From Acidobacteriota bacterium (GTDB lineage: Bacteria; Acidobacteriota; Vicinamibacteria; Vicinamibacterales; UBA2999): a DNA stretch of 64,000 bases. Of this stretch, positions 15,674 to 23,198 are shown piece after piece; within the stretch, counting starts at the first letter, position 1, and each line of letters starts with the position of its first letter. Made by a program: the position numbers and the translations under genes. The notes under the pieces were generated by a model, which worked only from the letters and a program-made list of their open reading frames with translations, ran no database searches and was not told where the DNA came from. The stretch spans positions 222,681-286,680 of the forward strand of contig JAUYQQ010000023.1 of the NCBI GenBank assembly GCA_030697165.1. Reading direction: 5' to 3'.

Positions 15674-17695
15674 ATGATTCGAACCTCGAGCCGGTGGTGG
15701 GTGCGGGCAGGCGTAATGGTGTTGGGAATCGGCGCGGCCACGGGGGCCATGCGCGGACAGACGGCGCCCAAGGTTGGCGAATGGCCGACCTATAGCGGTG
15801 ATCTTGCCGCCACCCGCTATTCGCCGCTCGACCAGATCAACGCCGCCAACTTCAGCAAGCTGCAGCTGGCGTTCCGCTTCAGGACCGAAAACTTCGGGCC
15901 ACGACCGGAGTTCCAGTTCCAGTCCACGCCGCTGATGGTCAACGGCCGGCTGTTCACCACCGCCGGCACCCGCCGCGCCGTCGTCGCGCTCGACGCGACC
16001 ACCGGCGAGACGCTGTGGATGCACAGCATCAACGAAGGCCCGCGCGCCGCGGCGGCGCCGCGCCAACTGTCGGGCCGCGGCCTGTCGTACTGGAGCGACG
16101 GCAAGGACGAGCGGATCATCTACGTCACGCCTGGCTACCAGATGATTGCGCTCAACGCCCAAACCGGTGCGCGCATCGCCGGGTTCGGCACCGACGGCAT
16201 CGTCGACCTGAAGCAGGGCCTCGACCAGGACGGCATTGACCTGGTCACCGCCGACATCGGCCTGCACGCCGCGCCGATCATCGCGAAGGACATCGTCGTG
16301 ATCGGCGCCGCGCACCGTGAAGGCGGCGCGCCGCGCAGCAAGACCAACGTCAAGGGCTACATTCGCGGCTACGACGTCCGCACCGGCAAGCGCGTGTGGG
16401 TCTTCCACACCATCCCGCTCAAGGGCGAGGCCGGCTACGAGACGTGGGATCCGGACGCTCACGTCTACACCGGCAACGTCGGCGTGTGGGCGCAGATGAG
16501 CGCCGACGAAGAACTGGGCATCGTCTACATGCCGGTGGAACTGCCGACCGGCGACTACTACGGCGGCCACCGCCGCGGTTCGGGCAAGGGCCCGGAAACG
16601 TCGCTCTACTCGGAAAGCCTGCTGGCGCTCGACATCAAGACCGGCCAGCGCAAGTGGCACTACCAGCTCGTGCACCACGGCATCTGGGACCACGACATTC
16701 CATGTGCGCCAATCCTGATGGACCTGGTCGTCGACGGTAAGCCCGTGAAGGCGGTCGCGCAGCCGACCAAGCAGAACTGGCTCTACGTGTTCGACCGCGT
16801 CACCGGCAAGCCGATCTGGCCGATTGAAGAGCGCCCGGTCGAGAAGGGCGACGTCCCCGGCGAGTGGTATTCGCCAACGCAGCCGTTCGTCACCAAGCCG
16901 CCGGCGTACGAACGCCAGGGCGTCACGCTCGACGACCTGATCGACTTCACGCCCGAACTCAAGGCCGAGGGCGCCAAGATCGCGTCGATGTACAAGCTCG
17001 GCCCGATCTTCACGCCGCCGGTCGTCAGCAAGTGGGAGGGCCCGCGCGGCACGCTGATGATTCCAGACGTCACCGGCGGCGCCAACTGGCAGGGCGGCTC
17101 GTTCGATCCCGAGACGAAGATGTTCTACATCTTCACCAACGTCGCCGTCACCACGCTCGGCCTGCTGCCGCCCGAAGAGGGCCGATCAGACATGCTGTAT
17201 GTCCGCGGCGCGGCGCGCAATCCGAATCCACCCGCGCCCGGCGCCGGCGGCCCCGGGGGTGGTGGCGGACTGAACGTGCAGGGCCTGCCGCTGATCAAGC
17301 CGCCCTACGCCACCATCAGCGCCCTCGACATGAAGAACGCCAGCCTCGCGTGGAAGATTCCCCACGGCGACACGGCCGACAACGTCAAGAACCACCCGGC
17401 GCTCAAGGGCCTCACGCTGCCCCGCCTGGGACGGCCGGGCCGCATCGGCGTGCTCACCACCAAGACGCTGCTGATTGCGGGTGAAGGCGGCTTCGCCACC
17501 ACGCCGGACGGCCGCGGCGCCTACCTGCGCGCATATGACAAGGCGACGGGCGCGGATGTCGGCCAGGTGTTCATGCCGGCGCCGCAGACCGGCTCGCCGA
17601 TGACCTATGCGATCAACGGCACGCAGTACATCGCGGTCGCAGTGAGCGGACCGGGATACGCGGGCGAACTGCTCGTCTACAAACTCGGCACCTAG
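15674..17695 (+). CDS. Secreted PQQ-dependent dehydrogenase
   Basis: 673 residues from ATG 15674, giving a signal peptide (SSRWWVRAGVMVLGIGAATGAMRGQ); an in-frame start 30 bases upstream adds nothing useful. It is an eight-bladed quinoprotein beta-propeller: EWPTYSGDLAATRYSPLDQINAANF is the first tryptophan-docking blade, and DATTGETLW, DIKTGQRKWHYQLVHHGIWDHDIP, DRVTGKPIWPIEERPV and GANWQGGSFDPETKMFYI follow. The arrangement matches membrane-glucose-dehydrogenase-like or alcohol quinoproteins, without an attached cytochrome domain. It would oxidise an alcohol or sugar in the periplasm with PQQ. The substrate cannot be read from sequence, and no PQQ biosynthesis gene is in the window. Confidence 0.92.
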   Translation: MIRTSSRWWVRAGVMVLGIGAATGAMRGQTAPKVGEWPTYSGDLAATRYSPLDQINAANFSKLQLAFRFRTENFGPRPEFQFQSTPLMVNGRLFTTAGTRRAVVALDATTGETLWMHSINEGPRAAAAPRQLSGRGLSYWSDGKDERIIYVTPGYQMIALNAQTGARIAGFGTDGIVDLKQGLDQDGIDLVTADIGLHAAPIIAKDIVVIGAAHREGGAPRSKTNVKGYIRGYDVRTGKRVWVFHTIPLKGEAGYETWDPDAHVYTGNVGVWAQMSADEELGIVYMPVELPTGDYYGGHRRGSGKGPETSLYSESLLALDIKTGQRKWHYQLVHHGIWDHDIPCAPILMDLVVDGKPVKAVAQPTKQNWLYVFDRVTGKPIWPIEERPVEKGDVPGEWYSPTQPFVTKPPAYERQGVTLDDLIDFTPELKAEGAKIASMYKLGPIFTPPVVSKWEGPRGTLMIPDVTGGANWQGGSFDPETKMFYIFTNVAVTTLGLLPPEEGRSDMLYVRGAARNPNPPAPGAGGPGGGGGLNVQGLPLIKPPYATISALDMKNASLAWKIPHGDTADNVKNHPALKGLTLPRLGRPGRIGVLTTKTLLIAGEGGFATTPDGRGAYLRAYDKATGADVGQVFMPAPQTGSPMTYAINGTQYIAVAVSGPGYAGELLVYKLGT

Positions 17696-17710
17696 ACATA
17701 GACAGGAGAG

Positions 17711-17764
17711 CAGGAGCTCAGGAGTCTTATTTTCAATGCTCCTGACCTCCTGAGCTCCTGTTTT
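17711..17764. terminator. Bidirectional hairpin terminator
   Basis: Perfect 14-base arms CAGGAGCTCAGGAG (17711-17724) and CTCCTGAGCTCCTG (17747-17760) are separated by 22 bases and followed by TTTT on the plus strand. It stands between the PQQ dehydrogenase stop and the converging DUF5916 stop codon at 17763-17765, the right place to end both transcripts. Confidence 0.75.
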
Positions 17765-20429
17765 ATCCGATCGGAATCCAGAAGCTGGTCTTAATCAGGA
17801 AGATGTTCGACCCCGGCGCGGTGATCGACCGGAAGGCGTCGTTGGCGCTGACCGGTGAACCGATCCTCTCGGTTCCCGATCGATCCTGCTGCCACACCAG
17901 GTAGAGCGTGCTGCCAGCGCGATATTCCCAGCGCAGCACGACGTTGCTTCGATACGACAGCGTGTTGAAGTCGCGATTGCGCAGTGTGAAGCTGGCGCCG
18001 TCGATGTTGACCGCCTGGCTGCCATCGGGATTGGTCGTCACCGTCGAGCCGCTGGTGCCGTACTTCAACCGCTCGCGGCTCTGCGGGGCCAGCAGCTCGC
18101 CGTAGTCGTAATAGTGTCCTGAGGCCGCGAACGGCTCCGCATAGATATCAAGATTCATGTCCGGGCGGATGGTCAGGCCGAGGCGCAACTCCATCGACAC
18201 CGTGTTGCGGTCGATGAACGCGAAGACATAGCGACGATCGTAGGTGTCAGGCCGGCCGTCGGGAAGCGTGGTCACATACTGCTGCGGCTCGGTCACCTTG
18301 TCCCAGAACGGCGACACCGAGAACTGGACGCTCGGGCCCGGCCGCATGGAGACAAAGGTGCTCACGCTCTTCACCGAGGCGCCGTCGTCGTTGTTGCGCA
18401 GCTGCGCCGAGCCGCCGACGCGAGTACGCGAGGTGGCGGGGTTGCCGAAGCTGACGTTGGTGGTCCAGCCCGGCCCGCGCGCCATCAGCGGACCGCCCCG
18501 GGTCAGCGAGACGCTCATCTGCTGGAAGTCGCGGGCCACGTTGATGCTCGACGTCCAGAAGTTCAGCCAGGTGGCGTTGGCGCTGCTACGCAGCCGCCCG
18601 CTCTGCATCAGGCCGCGCAGGGTGGTGTCGGTCTGGGCGTCGAACTGCAGCGAGTAGCTGCGGAAGAGGCGGCCCGGCTGTGTTTCGCGCCAGCGGATGT
18701 TGGCGTTGGTCATCCAGCCGTCGGCGCCGTTCAACTGCGCGAAGTCGTTGGTCTCGAAATTCTCGGAGTCAATCTTCGTGTTGACGCCCCATAACCAGTG
18801 CCGGCCGCCGGTCTTGTCGAAGGCGGCCTGCACGGTCCAGCCACCGAGCAAGGTCAAGGTCGGGTCAAGCCTCGAGTAATCGCGGTCGGGCCGCTGCGCG
18901 TAGTGGGCGCTCGCGGTCTGCACCCGCGTGATCGCGGCCTCGGTGCCCTTGACGATGGAGCCGCCGCCGGAGGCTCGCAGCTCGTACTGTCCGCCCTTGA
19001 ACCGCAGCGTCGTGTTGCCGGCCACGCCGAGGGCGTCGCGGGTATACAGATTCGCGAGCGGGCTGCCCTCGTCGAAGTCGCGATGGACGTAGTTCACCAG
19101 GAAGCCGGCGGTCGATGCCAACGGCCCGAACTCCTGCAGCACGCGGCCCACCATGTGGTACGCATTGGGCGCCACGGGAATGCTGCGCACGCCCGGCACC
19201 CCGATGGTCGCAACTTCGGCATCCTCGTTGTTGGTGACCGCCGTCAAGAACCCGATTGAGGTCTTCGACGGCAGGCGGCCCGAGAGCTTCGCGGCCGCAA
19301 TGATGGTGGTCGAGTCCGGGTAATCAACGTAGTCCCCTGACGCCGGCCCGATCGGCCGGTTGCCGATGCGGCGTGAGTAGTAGAAGTTGGGATGGCCAAT
19401 GTTGAAGAGCTGCGCGCCCTCGAGAAAAAAGGGCCGCTTCTCGGGGAAGCGGGTCTCGAAGGCCGTCAGGTTCACTTCCGCGGGATCCGCCTCGACCTGG
19501 CCGAAATCCGGGTTGATGGCGGCCTCGAGCGTCAGGTTCGGACCGAGTCCCATCCTCACGTCGGCGCCTACCCGGCCCTGCAAATTCTTGCCATCGTCAA
19601 AGGGATTGGCCAGGTCTCGATTCTCGCCGTTAAAGGTCGCACCACCGGCGACGTACGGCAGGGCCTCGAGGCGCCGTGGCGGCACGAGGTCGGCGATGCC
19701 GGTGAGGTCGCCGAACCGGGACGACCAGGCCCGCTCGGTCCTCGGAATCACGATCCAGTAATCCTCTTCGTTCAGCGTGGGTCGGAAGCGAAACAGGTTC
19801 AAGCCCCAGGTCTGCATTGACTGCGGATTGAAGCGCAGTTGCGAGAACGGGATCCACAGCTCCGCCGTCCACTGATCGCCTGACACCTGCGTCTCGGCGC
19901 GCCAGACCGGGTCGAAGCCGGAATCGTAGCTGTCTTCGTTGTCGGTCGAGTGATAGCGGTCAAGGCGGACCCCTGACGCGGTGACGCCAAAGACGACGGC
20001 CGTACGGCGGTCGAGAAAGGTATCGAACGCAACCAGGATGTGCTCGGCCTGGCCGGTGCTGTCGCGACGGCCGAGCGGCGCCTGGATGCGCCCGTCGCTG
20101 CTGAACATCCGCGCGCCGATGTACAGCACGTCATCGTCATAGAGAATCCTCACGTCCATCCGGTCGGTGGGCGCGGCGTTTTCGACAGGCTCTTTCTGGA
20201 CGAAATCGGTGATCGGCGTGGCCTTCTGCCACGCGTCCTCGTCCAGGCGGCCGTCAACGCGCACGCTGCCATTGGGAATACGTGTCGCTGTCGCCTGCTT
20301 TCGCCCGCTGGCGTCGCCGACCGACACTTGCGCCGACGCCGACAGGGCGAACAGAGAGAAACAGAAGGCAATAGTTGAAACTTGAAAGTTGGTAGTTGGT
20401 AGTTGAAGTGACCAGTTTCTAGTTTTCAA
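17763..20429 (-). CDS. DUF5916 protein with CBM9-like N-domain, outer membrane
   Basis: 888 residues. A signal peptide is followed by a carbohydrate-binding family 9-like beta-sandwich (IPNGSVRVDGRLDEDAWQKATPITDFVQKEP through WTAELWIPFSQLRF, about 45-220). The DUF5916 region comes next, a large beta-barrel-like domain with the family signature NPDFGQVEADPAEVNLTAFETRFPEKRPFFLEGAQLF (about 300-340). Barrel-type strands run to the C-terminus. The family is probably outer-membrane and of unknown role. The N-terminal stretch LQLPTTNFQVSTI is encoded by the intergenic GTTGAAA-type repeat that has run into the gene, so the leader may be rebuilt or the true start may lie further in. A second family member begins beyond the right end of the window (62356-64000). 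Confidence 0.9.
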   Translation of the reverse strand: MKTRNWSLQLPTTNFQVSTIAFCFSLFALSASAQVSVGDASGRKQATATRIPNGSVRVDGRLDEDAWQKATPITDFVQKEPVENAAPTDRMDVRILYDDDVLYIGARMFSSDGRIQAPLGRRDSTGQAEHILVAFDTFLDRRTAVVFGVTASGVRLDRYHSTDNEDSYDSGFDPVWRAETQVSGDQWTAELWIPFSQLRFNPQSMQTWGLNLFRFRPTLNEEDYWIVIPRTERAWSSRFGDLTGIADLVPPRRLEALPYVAGGATFNGENRDLANPFDDGKNLQGRVGADVRMGLGPNLTLEAAINPDFGQVEADPAEVNLTAFETRFPEKRPFFLEGAQLFNIGHPNFYYSRRIGNRPIGPASGDYVDYPDSTTIIAAAKLSGRLPSKTSIGFLTAVTNNEDAEVATIGVPGVRSIPVAPNAYHMVGRVLQEFGPLASTAGFLVNYVHRDFDEGSPLANLYTRDALGVAGNTTLRFKGGQYELRASGGGSIVKGTEAAITRVQTASAHYAQRPDRDYSRLDPTLTLLGGWTVQAAFDKTGGRHWLWGVNTKIDSENFETNDFAQLNGADGWMTNANIRWRETQPGRLFRSYSLQFDAQTDTTLRGLMQSGRLRSSANATWLNFWTSSINVARDFQQMSVSLTRGGPLMARGPGWTTNVSFGNPATSRTRVGGSAQLRNNDDGASVKSVSTFVSMRPGPSVQFSVSPFWDKVTEPQQYVTTLPDGRPDTYDRRYVFAFIDRNTVSMELRLGLTIRPDMNLDIYAEPFAASGHYYDYGELLAPQSRERLKYGTSGSTVTTNPDGSQAVNIDGASFTLRNRDFNTLSYRSNVVLRWEYRAGSTLYLVWQQDRSGTERIGSPVSANDAFRSITAPGSNIFLIKTSFWIPIG

Positions 20430-20518
20430 TGCGCACGACCATCCGAACTTTCAACTGAAACTGCAACTGAAACTATCAACTAAAACTACCAACTTTCAAC
20501 TCGTCAACTTTCAACTCG
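20378..20518. repeat. GTTGAAAGTTG low-complexity inverted repeats
   Basis: On the left, GTTGAAACTTGAAAGTTGG with GTAGTTGGTAGTTGAAG. On the right, many copies of AACTTTCAACT, AACTGAAACT and CAACTATCAACTAAAACT in inverse orientation. The block reaches into the 5' end of the DUF5916 gene and covers the stop codon of ActD. The same motif family lies beside tRNA-Pro at 37786-37861. Confidence 0.8.
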
Positions 20519-21004
20519 CTTCACGCGCCCGCCGCGGATGGTGAGCGCGGGCTCAAGGCGGGCGCCGTCCTGCGGGTTCTCGACCCCGACCAGGATGTAG
20601 CCGTCCGACACTTCGGGGTCGTACATCTTGCCGCCCTTGCTTGGCAGCCCGGCCGAGACGAACAGGTAGACGACCGTCGCGAGAATGGCGCTCAGCATCG
20701 TCATCTCGAAGATGATGATCAGGTTCGACCACAACGGTACGATCGGCATGCCGGAGGTGACGATCGGCCACGACCGCTGCGCCGCGCCGAGCAGGTAGTA
20801 GCTCAGCCCCAGCCCGACGACACCGGCAGCCACGGCCACCCAGGGCATGGCGGTCTTCGCATCCCGGTGCCCGAACTCGAAATGGTCGAACGGCTCCGAC
20901 GAGATGACGGTGATGTCAGCATCGGCCACGCCCGCCGCGCGCAGGTTGTCGACCGCCTGCTGCGCGACGTGCGGGTCGTCGTACAGACCGTAGACGGCCC
21001 TCAT
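20504..21004 (-). CDS. actD: Alternative complex III subunit ActD (DUF3341)
   Basis: 166 residues. It begins with the DUF3341 signature (AVYGLYDDPHVAQQAVDNLRAAGVADADITVISSEPF). Two membrane helices follow (about 53-72 and 92-118), then a short tail. ActD is a membrane-anchored accessory subunit of alternative complex III, the quinol oxidoreductase that replaces the bc1 complex. Its ATG overlaps the ActC stop by 4 bases, so it is translationally coupled. The last codons (RVKRVES) lie within the GTTGAAA repeat block, so the C-terminal residues may be repeat-derived. Confidence 0.93.
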   Translation of the reverse strand: MRAVYGLYDDPHVAQQAVDNLRAAGVADADITVISSEPFDHFEFGHRDAKTAMPWVAVAAGVVGLGLSYYLLGAAQRSWPIVTSGMPIVPLWSNLIIIFEMTMLSAILATVVYLFVSAGLPSKGGKMYDPEVSDGYILVGVENPQDGARLEPALTIRGGRVKRVES

Positions 21005-22398
21005 CGATGCTCTCCGTGGGTCGAGGACGCGTCTGAGAACTCTTCGGTGTCGAGCCGTGTCGCCAGCAACGACGCCTCGGCCAGGGCCGCCGGGTCAAGA
21101 CGCGATGGCAAGCCGGCTTTGAGCTCCCAGATCGCGATGATCGGGACGAACTTCGAGAACAGCGCATAGAGCAGGATCATGCCCGCGAAGGTGGCGGCCA
21201 TGATCGTCAGTTCCACCGGCTGCGGCGCGTATTCGCCCCACGAATAGGGCAACTGCTTGTGTGCCAGCGACGGAATGATGATCAGGAAGCGCTCGAGCCA
21301 CATCCCAATCAGGACGCCGATCGAGGCGATCACGCAGCCGGCGATCGTTCGCGTCTTGTAGTTGGCCAGGATCACGAACGGGATCACGAAGTTGCAGATC
21401 ACCATGGTCCAGTAGAACGGCGCGAAGGCACCGCGCTGGGTGGCCCAGAACACCACCATCTCGTGATGCTCGTTGCCGTACCACACGGTCAGGCGCTCGG
21501 CGAACACGAAGTACGCCCACAGAATGCTCATCAACAACAGCAGCTTGCCCAGATTCTCGAAGTGCAGCGGCTGCAGGTATTTCTCGAGCCCGAGCATCTT
21601 GCGCAGCACCGCCATGGCGATGATCAAGGCCGCGATGCCGCTGAAAATGGCGCCGGCCACGAAGTACGGCCCGAAGATCGTGGAGTGCCACATGGGCACG
21701 GCCGCCATCGAGAAGTCGAACGAGACGATGGTATGCACCGAGACGGCCACCGGGAGAATGGCGACGGCCATGATCTGCATGGCCGATTCGAGCCGGTTCC
21801 ACTGCTTGGTGGTGCCGCGCCAGCCAAACGACAGCAAGCCGTACACCGTCTTGCGCCAGCCGGTCGAGCGATCGCGAATCAACGCGAAGTCGGGAATCAT
21901 CGGCAGGAACAAAAACAGCACGCTGCCGGTGAGATACGTGTTGATCGCGAAGAAGTCCCACGCCAGCGGCGACCGGAAGTTCGGCCAGATCTCACGGTCG
22001 CTCGGATAGGGAAACAGCCAGAAGGCCAGCCACGGACGGCCCAGGTGGATGATCGGAAACATCGCGCCGATCATCAACGCGAATACGGTGATCGCCTCGG
22101 CGCAGCGCGTGACCGGCCGGCGCCAGCCGGCGTTCACCAGCCGCAGGATCGCCGAGATCAGGGTGCCGGCGTGGCTGATGCCAATCCAGAACACGAAGTT
22201 GACGAGATAGAAACCCCAGAACACCGGCCAGCGGATGCCCGCCGAACCAATGCCGAACCAGATCTGGTAGCCCCACGCCGCGGCGCCGCAGGCGACGACG
22301 GTGCCGGCCGCAAAGACGATGGCGTAGAACCAGATCGAGGTCTGGAACAACGGCCGGACCAAGTCGTCCGCTATCGGTTTAGTGGCTGTGCGATTCAA
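21001..22398 (-). CDS. actC: Alternative complex III subunit ActC (NrfD/PsrC family)
   Basis: 465 residues with about ten membrane helices, starting with FYAIVFAAGTVVACGAAAWGY. It is the quinol-oxidising membrane subunit of the NrfD/PsrC type. Family features include FWIGISHAGTLISAILRL, HLGRPWLAFWLFPYPSDREIWPNFRSPLAWDFFAI, and the later WYGNEHHEMVVFW and IGMWLERFLIIIPSL. It would accept electrons from quinol and pass them to the ActB iron-sulfur subunit. The gene sits in the canonical place after ActB with a 89-base gap and overlaps ActD. Confidence 0.95.
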   Translation of the reverse strand: MNRTATKPIADDLVRPLFQTSIWFYAIVFAAGTVVACGAAAWGYQIWFGIGSAGIRWPVFWGFYLVNFVFWIGISHAGTLISAILRLVNAGWRRPVTRCAEAITVFALMIGAMFPIIHLGRPWLAFWLFPYPSDREIWPNFRSPLAWDFFAINTYLTGSVLFLFLPMIPDFALIRDRSTGWRKTVYGLLSFGWRGTTKQWNRLESAMQIMAVAILPVAVSVHTIVSFDFSMAAVPMWHSTIFGPYFVAGAIFSGIAALIIAMAVLRKMLGLEKYLQPLHFENLGKLLLLMSILWAYFVFAERLTVWYGNEHHEMVVFWATQRGAFAPFYWTMVICNFVIPFVILANYKTRTIAGCVIASIGVLIGMWLERFLIIIPSLAHKQLPYSWGEYAPQPVELTIMAATFAGMILLYALFSKFVPIIAIWELKAGLPSRLDPAALAEASLLATRLDTEEFSDASSTHGEHR

Positions 22399-22487
22399 CG
22401 GAGTTGCCTCCTCGCGAATAATCGCTCAGACCAAGCCCGGCGACCGTTCCGCAGGAACGGTCGAGTAAGGCAACCAACGTGATCACC

Positions 22488-23198
22488 CTAGAAAGTGTCC
22501 GGTTCATGCCAGCTTTGCTTGTCCAGGTAGGTGATCTTCGGCTCGGCGCCGAGGTCTTCGAGCAACTTGCTGCCACGCGGCGACTGCGACAGCCGCGCGA
22601 CGCGGCTGTTCGGATCGTTCAGGTCGCCGAACACGAGCGCGGTGGTCGGGCACGCCTGCGCGCACGCCGGCTGCAGCGCGCCGTCCACCAGGCCGCGGTT
22701 CTCGGCCTTGGCGGTCGTCTTCGCGGCCTTGATCCGCTGCACGCAGAAGGTGCACTTCTCCATCACGCCCACTTCGCGGATCGAGACGTCGGGATTGAGC
22801 TGCAGGTTGAGCGGCTTGGGCCACTCCGGGTTGAAGAAGTTGAAGAACCGGACGTTGTAGGTGCAGGCGTTGGCGCAGTAGCGGGTGCCAATGCAGCGGT
22901 TGTAGACCTGCGCGTTCAGGCCGTCTTCGTTCCGGTGAGCGGCATAGGTCGGGCACACCGATTCGCACGGCGCGTTGTCGCACTGCTGGCACAGCACCGG
23001 CCGGAACTTGACCTTCACGTCGGGGTAGTTGCCCTCGTAGTAACGCTCGACGCGGATCCAGTGCATGGCGCGGCCGCGCGCGGCCTGTTGCGCGCCCACG
23101 GTCGGAATGTTGTTCTCGGCATGGCAGGCCGTGACACAGGCCTCGCAGCCCGTGCACTTGTCGAGATCGACCGCCATCCCCCAGCGATAAGCCGCCAT
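22488..23198 (-). CDS. Alternative complex III iron-sulfur subunit (ActB2 half)
   Basis: 236 residues. It starts at ATG 23198, which overlaps the previous gene's TAA by one base (TAATG). Cysteine motifs for four clusters are present: CTGCEACVTACHAENN, CQQCDNAPCESVCPTYA, CIGTRYCANACTYNVR and CTFCVQRIKAA with ACAQACPTTALVFGD. In many alternative complex III operons this ferredoxin-like domain is fused to the molybdopterin-like domain in one ActB chain; here it is a separate gene. It would carry electrons from ActC to the cytochrome subunits. An upstream reading frame longer than this one overlaps the ActB1 gene and is not needed. Confidence 0.93.
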   Translation of the reverse strand: MAAYRWGMAVDLDKCTGCEACVTACHAENNIPTVGAQQAARGRAMHWIRVERYYEGNYPDVKVKFRPVLCQQCDNAPCESVCPTYAAHRNEDGLNAQVYNRCIGTRYCANACTYNVRFFNFFNPEWPKPLNLQLNPDVSIREVGVMEKCTFCVQRIKAAKTTAKAENRGLVDGALQPACAQACPTTALVFGDLNDPNSRVARLSQSPRGSKLLEDLGAEPKITYLDKQSWHEPDTF

